Positions 1 through 6,338 of a stretch of DNA of 9,206 nucleotides are shown one piece after another. The stretch covers positions 1 to 9,206 of the forward strand of contig CAZAGT010000196.1 in the NCBI GenBank assembly GCA_964484515.1, written 5' to 3'. This DNA comes from CAZAGT01 sp964484515. Its GTDB lineage: Bacteria; Desulfobacterota; DSM-4660; Desulfatiglandales; HGW-15. How positions within the stretch are numbered: the first letter of the stretch is position 1; each line of letters starts with the position of its first letter. Made by a program: the position numbers and the translations under genes. The notes under the pieces are model-generated. The model was not told where the DNA came from and ran no database searches. It was given only the letters and a program-made list of their open reading frames with translations.

Positions 1-524
1 CCATCGAGACCTGGATCGATGCCCTGGAATATATCCTGGTGGGTGCGTCGACGATTCAGGTCACCACCGGGATCATGCATTACGGGTACCGAATCGTTGA
101 AGACATGATCGAGGGCCTTTCCGATTTCATGGCTGCGCGCGGTATCAAGGAGATCTCAGAGCTCGTGGGGAAGGCATTGCCGAACCTTTGTGAGACCGAG
201 GCCTTCGAATTAGATCGGCAGGGGATCGCCCAGTATGAGCTGGATCGCTGTATCGGTTGCGGGCAGTGCTACATCGTATGTACCGACGCGGGCGGACAGG
301 CCCTCGAGTGGGATGCGAAGAGGCGCCGCCCCACGTTGCTCGAGGATAAGTGTTTGAGTTGTATGCTCTGCAAGTTCGTCTGCCCTGTGCCGGGCCTCAT
401 CGACTTCAAGGAAATGCCGAGGGATTGGAAACGTCGAATCACGGCGGTCGCGGACCAGGACCTGGAGAAGGACCTAAGGCTAAAGCCCTTCACAAAGGAG
501 GCCTCCAAGGAGTGCATGACGTAA
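1..524 (+). CDS. preA: NAD-dependent dihydropyrimidine dehydrogenase subunit PreA, C-terminal part (5' truncated)
   Basis: The reading frame is open from base 3 and ends with TAA at 522-524, so about 173 C-terminal residues are present and the start lies upstream. The first part (GASTIQVTTG, then GYRIVEDMIEGLSDFM) matches the end of the FMN-binding TIM barrel of PreA/DPYD proteins. It is followed by two ferredoxin-type cysteine motifs: CIGCGQCYIVC (bases 249-281) and CLSCMLCKFVCP (from base 351). Each has CX2CX2CX3C spacing and should bind a 4Fe-4S cluster. In the known family, PreA works in the cytoplasm with the NAD(H)/FAD subunit PreT to interconvert uracil or thymine and the 5,6-dihydropyrimidine, the first step of reductive pyrimidine degradation. 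After the second motif this protein has a basic and acidic tail of about 46 residues, which looks longer than in E. coli PreA. Downstream hydrolase and aminotransferase genes fit the same pathway. Family call is strong; activity on pyrimidines is inferred. Confidence 0.9.
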   Translation, partial: IETWIDALEYILVGASTIQVTTGIMHYGYRIVEDMIEGLSDFMAARGIKEISELVGKALPNLCETEAFELDRQGIAQYELDRCIGCGQCYIVCTDAGGQALEWDAKRRRPTLLEDKCLSCMLCKFVCPVPGLIDFKEMPRDWKRRITAVADQDLEKDLRLKPFTKEASKECMT

Positions 525-531
525 AAGCGTT

Positions 532-554
532 GGAGCGCACTCAGGCTCTTTTTT
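532..554 (+). terminator. weak rho-independent terminator after preA
   Basis: Eight bases after the preA stop codon, GAGC (533-536) can pair with GCTC (545-548) around an 8-nt loop, with a possible extra G-U pair, and six T residues follow (549-554). The stem is short, so efficiency may be low. Its place between two convergent genes fits a terminator for preA. Confidence 0.5.
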
Positions 555-634
555 GCCGCGTAGTGTTCTCTTCTTTATTTCGTGTCTTCGTCCTTTCGAG
601 CTTTCGTTTTGAGCGGTCCGTTCCCAACCAGGCA

Positions 635-1876
635 CTATTTCTCGTTAGCCGATTGTAGGACGGCGTGTAAGAGCACATTGGCGCCGGCCTCGCAATCCTC
701 CCAGGTCGTGTTTTCCACCTCAACGTGGCTGCGGCCGCCGATGCTGGGCACGAAGATCATCGCCGTCGGGCAGACCTGGTTCATGTAACTGGCATCATGC
801 CCAGCGCCACTGACCATGTGGAGGCTTGAGTAGCCGAGCCTGTCGGCAATATCGAGGATCCCTCGCACCAGCTTTTCATCAAAAGGCGAATGCTCCACCC
901 GCCAGGTGTCTTCGATCTTGATCGGGCAACCCCTCCGCGCTGCAATCTCCTCGAAATCCTTGCGGAGGTGTTCCCAGGCCTGCAACGCGTATTGGTCATC
1001 CCATGATCGGATGTCCACCGTAAAGTGGACGCGGTCGGGAATGATATTTCGTGAGTTGGGATAGTTTTGGATTTCACCAACGGTGGCCACCATATTGCCG
1101 CCCATTTGCGCCGGAAGTTCGTTCACCTTGAGGATCATCTCGGCGGCCGCACAAAGGGCATCATGCCGGCCCTCCATTGGGGTCGGCCCCACCTGATTGG
1201 CCTCTCCCTCCAGATAGATGTCATACCAGTGAAGACATAAGATTCCCTTGGGAGCCCCGATCCGCTTACCTTCTCGCTCCAGAATCGGGCCCTGTTCGAT
1301 ATGAAACTCGTAATAGCAATGAACCGGCCATTTCCTACAGGGGACCGCGCCTTTGTAGCCGATCCGAGCCAGTTCGTCGCCTAGCCGTTTACCGTGCCTG
1401 TCGGTGCGGGCGTAGACCCAATCGCGCTCGAGGGCGCCGGCCCAGACCCCGGACGCCACCATGGCCGGAGCAAAGCGGGACCCTTCTTCATTCGTCCAAT
1501 CCATGATGACGACCGGCCGCTCGGTCCCGACACCGTTCTCCTGCAGCGTACGCAGGACCTCCAAAGCACCCATCACGCCAAGAATCCCATCGAACCTTCC
1601 ACCCTTGGGTTGCGAATCGATGTGGGAGCCGCTCATAACGGGGGGTAGATCGTTCTGTTTTCCGGGTCGCCTGCCAAAGATATTGCCCATCTCATCGACG
1701 GTGACCTTGAGATCCAATTCGTTGAGCCACCCGACGAAAAGGTCCCGTGCCTCTTTGTCTTCATCGGTTAAGGTGAGCCGCTCGACGCCACCAGCGGGGC
1801 TCGCACCGATCTTCGCCATGTCCTCAAGACTGCTGCGCAGTCGCTTCCCGTTCACTCTCAGGTCTTTAAGATCCAT
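635..1876 (-). CDS. M20-family Zn-dependent amidohydrolase (beta-ureidopropionase / N-carbamoyl-L-amino-acid hydrolase / allantoate amidohydrolase type)
   Basis: A 413-residue cytoplasmic enzyme of normal length for the family. The start ATG (1876-1874) has GGAGG (bases 1887-1883) 6 nt upstream on the coding strand. Expected two-zinc ligands are visible: His85 in GSHIDSQPKGGRFDG, Asp96 in the same motif, Glu131 in NEEGSRFAP, His192 in FHIEQGP and His384 in GRSHVEVENT. SGAGHDASYM (356-365) is also typical of the carbamoyl/ureido hydrolase branch. Known members hydrolyse N-carbamoyl-beta-alanine, N-carbamoyl amino acids or allantoate, releasing CO2 and ammonia. Next to preA and a beta-alanine-type aminotransferase, beta-ureidopropionase is the likeliest role, but sequence motifs cannot separate it from hydantoin or allantoate use. 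Unusually, the family's HAGTTPM motif reads NQVGPTPM (227-234), so the conserved His is Gln228. It is transcribed towards preA and away from the aminotransferase. Confidence 0.9.
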   Translation of the reverse strand: MDLKDLRVNGKRLRSSLEDMAKIGASPAGGVERLTLTDEDKEARDLFVGWLNELDLKVTVDEMGNIFGRRPGKQNDLPPVMSGSHIDSQPKGGRFDGILGVMGALEVLRTLQENGVGTERPVVIMDWTNEEGSRFAPAMVASGVWAGALERDWVYARTDRHGKRLGDELARIGYKGAVPCRKWPVHCYYEFHIEQGPILEREGKRIGAPKGILCLHWYDIYLEGEANQVGPTPMEGRHDALCAAAEMILKVNELPAQMGGNMVATVGEIQNYPNSRNIIPDRVHFTVDIRSWDDQYALQAWEHLRKDFEEIAARRGCPIKIEDTWRVEHSPFDEKLVRGILDIADRLGYSSLHMVSGAGHDASYMNQVCPTAMIFVPSIGGRSHVEVENTTWEDCEAGANVLLHAVLQSANEK

Positions 1877-1958
1877 TTTTTACCTCCAAGCATTCGGCGA
1901 TTCGTCCGCCGCTCCCTCCCTTGATCCCGAATTCTTCCTATGGATACTACAGCCGTGT

Positions 1959-1971
1959 TTTGCGGTGCAAA
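1959..1971. promoter_or_regulatory. candidate operator, inverted repeat TTTGC-N3-GCAAA
   Basis: TTTGC (1959-1963), GGT, GCAAA (1967-1971) is a perfect 5-3-5 inverted repeat about 85 bp upstream of the M20 hydrolase start on the minus strand. Read on the minus strand, a weak -10-like TAGTAT lies close by. The position suits a regulator site, but a 10-bp match of this kind can occur by chance. Confidence 0.3.
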
Positions 1972-2032
1972 CAGAAAAAAGTCGATCAACGGTCACAGCG
2001 GATAAAGGACTACGGACGATGGACAATTCAGA

Positions 2033-2061
2033 TTGACACCCCGCCGCAAACTCTCTAGACT
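2033..2061 (+). promoter_or_regulatory. sigma70-like promoter for the aminotransferase gene
   Basis: A perfect -35 hexamer TTGACA (2033-2038) is followed after exactly 17 bp by TAGACT (2056-2061), which matches TATAAT at four of six positions. Transcription would start near 2068, giving a leader of about 175 nt before the ATG at 2244. This is the best promoter match seen in the window. Confidence 0.55.
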
Positions 2062-2119
2062 TGCCGTCCTGCCTTTCGGTGGGGCAGAAAGCCGGCTCTT
2101 CGACCGTCTCATATTGGGG

Positions 2120-2188
2120 TTCAGCCTGTCTGCTAGTCTCTTCCCATATTTCAGCCTCTGATTCAGAAGACGCGCAAGAGTTCAGCCT
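2120..2188 (+). repeat. three TTCAGCCT direct repeats at 30-31 bp spacing
   Basis: The octamer TTCAGCCT occurs at 2120-2127, 2150-2157 and 2181-2188. Start-to-start distances are 30 and 31 bp, close to three helical turns. Right after the second copy is an 11-bp palindrome, TCTGATTCAGA (2157-2167). The array lies between the promoter and the aminotransferase start, so it would be in the transcribed leader. Confidence 0.55.
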
Positions 2189-2243
2189 CCCGCGATTCAC
2201 ACCGGGTTCTTTCAAAAGTCCAGAGCCATATGAAGAGGTGAGT

Positions 2244-3536
2244 ATGAATGTCAAGACCGTGACATCCGCAGAAATCCGGAAGAAACACAAGGCCTATCTG
2301 CTGCCTTGCGTCGCGAACTACTACACGGAGCCGTTGGTACTTACCCACGGAGAGGGCAAATATGTCTACGATGCGGAAGGAGAGCAATATCTTGATTTCT
2401 TCTGCGGGATCCTTACCACCATGCTCGGGCACTCTCATTCGAAAGTCATCTCCCGCGCTAAGGCCCAGTTAGACCAGTTGCAGCACGTATCCACCCTTTA
2501 TCAAACCGTCCCCATGGTCGAATTGGCCGAGAAAATGGCCGCGATCTCGCCAGGCAATCTGAAAAAGAGCTTTTTCACCAATTCCGGCACCGAGGCCAAC
2601 GAGTGCGCCATCATGATCGCCAAGGCGTATACCGGCTGCGACGACGTGATTGCTCTGCGCCATGCATATAGCGGACGCTCCTCGCTCGCCATGAGCCTCA
2701 CCGGTCACAGCACCTGGCGTCAAGCGGGTGCCTCCGTGCCCGGCATTCGGCACGCACTCTCGCCTTACTGCTATCGGTGCCCCATGCACTTGACATACCC
2801 TGAATGTGAAATCGCTTGCGCTCGAGACCTGGAAGAACTCGTCCTGACCACCACCCCGGGAAAGGTGGCTTGCTTTTTGGCCGAACCGATCCAGGGCGTC
2901 GGGGGATTCATTACACCGCCCCCCGAGTACTTTGGCATTGCGGCGGAGATCGTTCGCAAGTATGGCGGCCTTTTCATCGCAGACGAGGTTCAGACCGGAT
3001 TTGGCCGGACGGGCGGCAAGATGTTTGGAATCGAGCATTGGGGCGTTGAGCCTGACGTGATGACCTGCGCGAAAGGATTTGCCAACGGTCTTCCGATTGG
3101 AGGGACCATCACGACCGCTGAACTGGCCGAATGTATGACCGGGCTCACCATATCCACCTTTGGAGGGAGTCCCGTCAGTTGTGCCGCAGCCTTGGCGACC
3201 ATCGAGGTGGTCGAAAGAGACGATCTGGTGAGGAACGCGGAGGAGGTCGGCGACTACTTCTTTGACAAGCTATACGACCTCCAAGAGAAATACCCCATCA
3301 TGGGAGATGTGAGAGGCAAAGGCTTGATGATCGGCATCGAGATGGTCAAGGAGAATAGGGAGCCAAATCCTGAGGCCGTCCTGAAGATATTTGAGTTGAG
3401 CAAGAAGAGGCGGCTACTCGTCGGCAAAGGTGGCCTTTACGGGAACGTGCTTCGCGTTACACCCCCATTGAACATCGGCAAGGGGGACGTGGATGAGGCG
3501 GTGAAGATCCTCGATGAGGTCCTGGCCCAGATCTGA
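2244..3536 (+). CDS. class III PLP-dependent aminotransferase (beta-alanine/beta-aminoisobutyrate:pyruvate or alanine:glyoxylate type)
   Basis: A 430-residue cytoplasmic enzyme. The frame is open upstream to 2061, but the ATG at 2244 has GAGGTGA 5 nt before it and starts a normal class III N-terminus; the upstream extension has no family features. Visible motifs are NSGTEANE (113-120, phosphate binding), IADEVQTGFGRTG (245-257, with Asp247 contacting the PLP ring nitrogen), and CAKGFANGLPIGG (275-287), where Lys277 should form the Schiff base. The family moves an amino group from an omega- or alpha-amino acid to pyruvate, 2-oxoglutarate or glyoxylate. Beside preA and N-carbamoyl hydrolases, the likely reaction is beta-alanine (or 3-aminoisobutyrate) to malonate (or methylmalonate) semialdehyde. 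Glyoxylate amination is the main alternative if the locus degrades allantoin. Cys176, Cys179, Cys188 and Cys192 form a CX2CX8CX3C cluster with unknown role. Assignment to class III is very firm; the substrate is inferred. Confidence 0.92.
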   Translation: MNVKTVTSAEIRKKHKAYLLPCVANYYTEPLVLTHGEGKYVYDAEGEQYLDFFCGILTTMLGHSHSKVISRAKAQLDQLQHVSTLYQTVPMVELAEKMAAISPGNLKKSFFTNSGTEANECAIMIAKAYTGCDDVIALRHAYSGRSSLAMSLTGHSTWRQAGASVPGIRHALSPYCYRCPMHLTYPECEIACARDLEELVLTTTPGKVACFLAEPIQGVGGFITPPPEYFGIAAEIVRKYGGLFIADEVQTGFGRTGGKMFGIEHWGVEPDVMTCAKGFANGLPIGGTITTAELAECMTGLTISTFGGSPVSCAAALATIEVVERDDLVRNAEEVGDYFFDKLYDLQEKYPIMGDVRGKGLMIGIEMVKENREPNPEAVLKIFELSKKRRLLVGKGGLYGNVLRVTPPLNIGKGDVDEAVKILDEVLAQI

Positions 3537-3556
3537 CCGTAGGTCTTCCCTTTGTC

Positions 3557-3618
3557 CTGAAAAACTGCTGAAAAAGCGGGCTTTGAGGAAGGTGCGGAGC
3601 CTCTCAATTCGCCGCTTT
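3557..3618 (-). terminator. terminator-like two-tier hairpin, functional only in the minus direction
   Basis: AAAGCGG (3573-3579) pairs with CCGCTTT (3612-3618). Inside it, TTGAG (3583-3587) pairs with CTCAA (3603-3607), with a small internal loop between. Read on the minus strand, the stem runs into TTTTT, then CAGCAG, then TTTTT (3575-3560), as in an intrinsic terminator. Read on the plus strand no T run follows, so it is unlikely to stop the aminotransferase transcript. It may be the 3' end of a lost minus-strand gene or part of a dispersed repeat. Confidence 0.4.
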
Positions 3619-3721
3619 AATAAAGCTTGACATTCCTTGTCGGATTTGCATTTCTCGAAAGTTGGCTTCATCTCGGAGAGACAGCCGCCGCGAAACTACT
3701 TTTTTGTGCGGTTGATGGAGT

Positions 3722-3868
3722 TTAAGTAACATTTATGTCGTTTTTCAATGCACGCCGTCGAAGCGCCATTCCACGTATAAGTATGACAAGAATCGAAAAC
3801 ATGGCGGTAATCCCGCTGGCATCAACCTTGCCTGCGTCTCCCCTGATTGGATGAACGTCCGGACTTAG
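3722..3868 (-). pseudogene. possible decayed 3' end of a minus-strand gene (dockerin-like or C-terminal sorting-signal-like)
   Basis: On the minus strand the frame reading from about 3868 to a TAA at 3722-3724 gives a protein-like tail: a GDAGKVDASGITAMF segment (3841-3797), a hydrophobic stretch SILVILI, and then a basic end with RRR before the stop. The first part resembles a shortened type I dockerin-like repeat (usually GDxNxDGxVDxxDI), with the NxD residues lost. The hydrophobic stretch plus RRR also recalls C-terminal membrane sorting tails. No start codon or ribosome site is supported, and its upstream part overlaps the lead-in to the second M20 gene. It is best read as a remnant or part of an intergenic repeat; chance resemblance is possible. 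Confidence 0.25.
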
Positions 3869-3915
3869 GCAAGAGGAAATTCGGCGGTAAGATGATGCCC
3901 GTCGAATTAGGTAAC

Positions 3916-5202
3916 ATGAGGGTGGAGTTCGATATGAGCGGTACCAATCGATTGAAAGAGCACTTGCTCGCGACGGGACAAATCGGCAGATCCGAGCCGA
4001 TCAGGACCGAACGCTTCGACCAATTGAATCTTGATCTTGGGGTGAGCAGACCGACCGGCACTGAAGCGAACCGGAAGATCAGGGATTACGCCGTCCAGTG
4101 CATGCGGGAGGCTGGACTCAAGATCGAGGTTGACGCGGTCGGAAATATCTTCGGCCGCAGGGAGGGTTCAAAGACCAGCACTGGGTCGGTCATGTGCGGT
4201 TCTCATGTTGACTCGGTCAAGCGTGGCGGCATGTTTGATGGGGCGCTCGGGGTCTTCGGGGCCATCGAGGCGCTGATGAGGTTGCAGGAAGAGGACTTTG
4301 AGAATGAGCGACCCCTGGAGGTGGCTGTCTTCACGGGTGAGGAAGGCTCGGCCTTCAAGCAGGTACTCTTTGGAAGCTCGATCCTGACTGGAAAGATCCC
4401 TTTGGAAGAGGCCCTCTGTATGGAGAACGAGGAGGGGCACACGCTGCAGCAGGCCCTTGAGGATATCGGATACAGGGGTGCGACGCTCAGGAGCCTGGAC
4501 GATGTGGAGTACATGGTCGAGATGCACGTAGAACAGGGGCCGGTCTTGTACCAAGAGCATATCCCGGTCGGGATTGTTGAGAACATCACGGGCTTGATAT
4601 GGATCATGGCGCGTATCACAGGCCAGGAGAACCACGCCGGCACTACGCCCATGACGATGCGGAAAGACGCCCTGGTAGCAGCCTCCGAGGTCGTGTCCTG
4701 TCTGAACCGACGCGCCAATGAGATGGTCGAGAAGCACGGCGGCTCGACGGTCGGGACGGTCGGGAAGCTGAACGTCTTTCCTAACGGCACCAACACGGTG
4801 CCCGGCCGGGTAGAGATGGGTATCGATATCCGGGACGTGGACCGGGGCCGTATGAGGCAATTGACCCAAGAGACCCTGGATCTCATCAAGTCTTTGGAAG
4901 ACCGGTACGGTGTTCGAACCGAGGTCGATCTGCCCGCCCCCCACGACCCGGTCCCCCTTTCCGGGGAGGTCATTGCCGCGATTGAGGCGTCGGCCAGGAA
5001 GGTGGGCATAGCAGCCCGAAGGATCAATAGCGGGGCAGGGCACGACTCGCAGAATATCGCCGAGCGCGTCAAGACCGGGATGATTTTCGTGCCGAGTGTG
5101 CACGGGGTCAGTCACTCCCCGTTGGAATGGACGGAGTGGGACGACATCGAAAAGGGGGTCTTGGTGCTCACCCAGACCATCAAGGAGCTGTCCCCGCTCT
5201 GA
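3916..5202 (+). CDS. second M20-family Zn-dependent amidohydrolase (N-carbamoyl-amino-acid hydrolase/allantoate amidohydrolase type)
   Basis: A 428-residue cytoplasmic enzyme from the ATG at 3916. This start aligns without gaps to the N-terminus of the paralogue at 635-1876: both have 13 residues up to the conserved Arg-Leu. Other in-frame choices are TTG 3847, ATG 3892, and ATG 3934, which has the best ribosome site (GGTGGAG, 6 nt spacer). All expected metal ligands are visible: His97 in GSHVDS, Asp108 in GGMFDG, Glu143 in TGEEGSAF, His204 in MHVEQGP and His400 in GVSHSPLEWT. Unlike the paralogue it keeps the canonical HAGTTPM (240-246). SGAGHD (372-377) and NVFPNGTNTVPG (286-297) are also typical. 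It is 47 bp upstream of the ABC ATPase gene, in the same direction, and heads the probable transporter operon, so its substrate may be the imported compound or a direct product of it. Beta-ureidopropionase, hydantoinase-linked carbamoylase or allantoate amidohydrolase cannot be separated here. Confidence 0.9.
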   Translation: MRVEFDMSGTNRLKEHLLATGQIGRSEPIRTERFDQLNLDLGVSRPTGTEANRKIRDYAVQCMREAGLKIEVDAVGNIFGRREGSKTSTGSVMCGSHVDSVKRGGMFDGALGVFGAIEALMRLQEEDFENERPLEVAVFTGEEGSAFKQVLFGSSILTGKIPLEEALCMENEEGHTLQQALEDIGYRGATLRSLDDVEYMVEMHVEQGPVLYQEHIPVGIVENITGLIWIMARITGQENHAGTTPMTMRKDALVAASEVVSCLNRRANEMVEKHGGSTVGTVGKLNVFPNGTNTVPGRVEMGIDIRDVDRGRMRQLTQETLDLIKSLEDRYGVRTEVDLPAPHDPVPLSGEVIAAIEASARKVGIAARRINSGAGHDSQNIAERVKTGMIFVPSVHGVSHSPLEWTEWDDIEKGVLVLTQTIKELSPL

Positions 5203-5249
5203 GAAACCTTAAGATACAGACGAGGATCACATTCGGCGGGAGTTGGTGA

Positions 5250-6338
5250 ATGGCCGATTACGATGTTGTATTCGAGGGCGTGTCCAAGAAGTTCGGTGAC
5301 TTCTGGGCCGTCAAGGATTTCAATCTAAAGATCGAGAGGGGCGAGTATATTGCCTTTCTGGGCCCGAGCGGTTGCGGCAAGACAACCACGCTGCGGATGC
5401 TGGCCGGCCACGAAGAGGCCACCACTGGGGTCATCTTCATTAGGGATCAGGTAGTCAACGATATTCCCCCCGGAAAAAGGGACACCTCCCTCATGTTCCA
5501 GAGCTTTGCCCTCTTTCCGCACATGAATGTATGGCGAAACGTGGAATTCGGGCTCAAGATGCGCGGTATAGACTCCGCCAAGCGCGCCAAGTTGGTCGAT
5601 GAAACCCTGGAGACCGTTGGTCTCGAGGACCTGGCGGCGAGGAAGCCGGCCGAGCTCAGTGGAGGACAGCAACAAAGGGTCGCGCTGGCCAGGGCGCTCG
5701 TTACCGAACCGGCCGTATTGCTTCTTGATGAACCCCTCGGGTCTCTGGACGAACTGCTGAGGATCAAGATCAGGGGTGAGCTGAAGAACCTGCAACGCAA
5801 ACTGGGAATCACCTTCATCCATGTGACCCATAATCAGGATGAGTGCCTCACCATGGGTGACCGGCTGATCGTGATGAATGAGGGTTTGATCGAGCAGGTG
5901 GGGACGGCCCATGAGATCTTCACCTTACCGGAAACCTTTTTTGTGGCCAGCTTTGTGGGGGATAACTTCATTCTGGAGGGAGAGATATCAGCAACCGACG
6001 GGACGCTCGTGACGGTGCGATCGGAGCAGGGGGAATTCAAGGTCGATACGGAGCGAGCCCTCCCCTCCAACGGCTCAAGTGCAGGGTTCTCAGTGCGGGC
6101 GGATCTCATCTCCATACTCGAAGGTGAAAATAGATCGACGGACAACAGCCTCTCCGGTGTCGTGGAGTTCGTGGAATACGTGGGATACGTGGTCAAACTG
6201 CGTGTCCGTCTCGATTGGGGCGCCGAGGTCATCGTGAAGGAGACCCAAGGTGTCTATTTCAAAAGACCCTATAGGGAAGGTGATCGAGTCAACATTGGAT
6301 GGAAGGCCCAGGACGCCGTGTTTTTGACACCCAAATAG
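5250..6338 (+). CDS. ABC transporter ATP-binding protein, PotA/spermidine-putrescine type
   Basis: A 362-residue ATPase with all nucleotide-binding motifs: Walker A GPSGCGKTT (38-46), Q-loop Gln84 in MFQSFALFP, signature LSGGQQQRVALARAL (136-150), Walker B VLLLDE (156-161), D-loop GSLD (164-167) and switch His194 in HVTHNQDE. The region after about residue 240 fits a C-terminal TOBE-type domain, as in PotA, MalK and FbpC. The length is normal. The ATG at 5250 has GGGAG 7 nt upstream. It is expected to sit on the inner face of the membrane and power uptake through the two permeases encoded downstream. The gene order ATPase, binding protein, permease, permease and the 47-bp gap to the hydrolase gene suggest one operon. 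PotA-type ATPases serve importers of polyamines but also of many other small amines and carboxylates, so the substrate is not settled by this protein. Confidence 0.93.
   Translation: MADYDVVFEGVSKKFGDFWAVKDFNLKIERGEYIAFLGPSGCGKTTTLRMLAGHEEATTGVIFIRDQVVNDIPPGKRDTSLMFQSFALFPHMNVWRNVEFGLKMRGIDSAKRAKLVDETLETVGLEDLAARKPAELSGGQQQRVALARALVTEPAVLLLDEPLGSLDELLRIKIRGELKNLQRKLGITFIHVTHNQDECLTMGDRLIVMNEGLIEQVGTAHEIFTLPETFFVASFVGDNFILEGEISATDGTLVTVRSEQGEFKVDTERALPSNGSSAGFSVRADLISILEGENRSTDNSLSGVVEFVEYVGYVVKLRVRLDWGAEVIVKETQGVYFKRPYREGDRVNIGWKAQDAVFLTPK

Larger units (their letters stand above)
1877..2243. other. divergent intergenic region between the M20 hydrolase and aminotransferase genes
   Basis: A 367-bp gap with no convincing gene. 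The open frames crossing it (minus strand 1880-2290 and the upstream extension of the aminotransferase frame from 2061) have unrelated composition and no family motifs. It holds the minus-strand ribosome binding site at 1883-1887, a small hairpin (CGGCG 1895-1899 with CGCCG 1907-1911), a TTTGC-N3-GCAAA inverted repeat (1959-1971), three GGAC repeats at 7-bp spacing (2007, 2014, 2021), a plus-strand promoter (2033-2061) and three TTCAGCCT direct repeats (2120-2188). It most likely controls both flanking genes. Confidence 0.7.
3537..3915. other. 379-bp intergenic region with hairpins and gene remnant
   Basis: No intact gene is supported here. The 5' part has an 11-bp-period repeat of CTGAAAAA (3557-3564 and 3568-3575) and a two-tier hairpin (3573-3618). 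It is followed by GCTTTA-A-TAAAGC (3614-3626) and a lone TTGACA (3627-3632) with no good -10. The 3' part has a minus-strand protein-like remnant (3722-3868). A TATAAG at 3776-3781 could be a -10 box for the downstream operon but has no fitting -35 box. The promoter of the hydrolase-transporter operon probably lies in this gap. Confidence 0.6.

Noticed and set aside
497..506. GGAGGCCTCC perfect 10-bp palindrome near the end of preA
   Set aside because: It lies in coding sequence with no loop, so it cannot form a hairpin of note. A single short palindrome is expected by chance.
570..615. Pyrimidine-rich tract with repeated TTCGT-like units between convergent genes
   Set aside because: The units are short and irregular, there is no CRISPR-like repeat-spacer structure, and low-complexity tracts of this type are common between genes.
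2061..2243. 61-residue N-terminal extension of the aminotransferase
   Set aside because: It would begin next to the predicted -10 box, before the expected transcript start near 2068. It has no targeting or domain signal, and the ATG at 2244 has a good ribosome site and a normal family N-terminus.
1880..2290. 136-codon minus-strand open frame across the divergent intergenic region
   Set aside because: It overlaps the aminotransferase N-terminus and the promoter region, has no family motif, and has no clear ribosome site. It is an antisense open stretch.
3627..3655. TTGACA as a promoter -35 box in the 3537-3915 gap
   Set aside because: At 16-18 bp spacing the downstream hexamers (such as ATTTCT) match TATAAT poorly, so it was not called as a promoter.
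3414..3671. 85-codon minus-strand frame starting MKPTFEKCKSDKEC
   Set aside because: Half of it is antisense to the end of the aminotransferase gene, it runs through the hairpin, and it has no ribosome site. It is more likely part of an intergenic element than a gene.
4168..5115. Long (315-codon) minus-strand open frame antisense to the second M20 gene
   Set aside because: It lies wholly inside a gene with every expected catalytic motif. GC-rich coding DNA commonly gives such antisense open frames.
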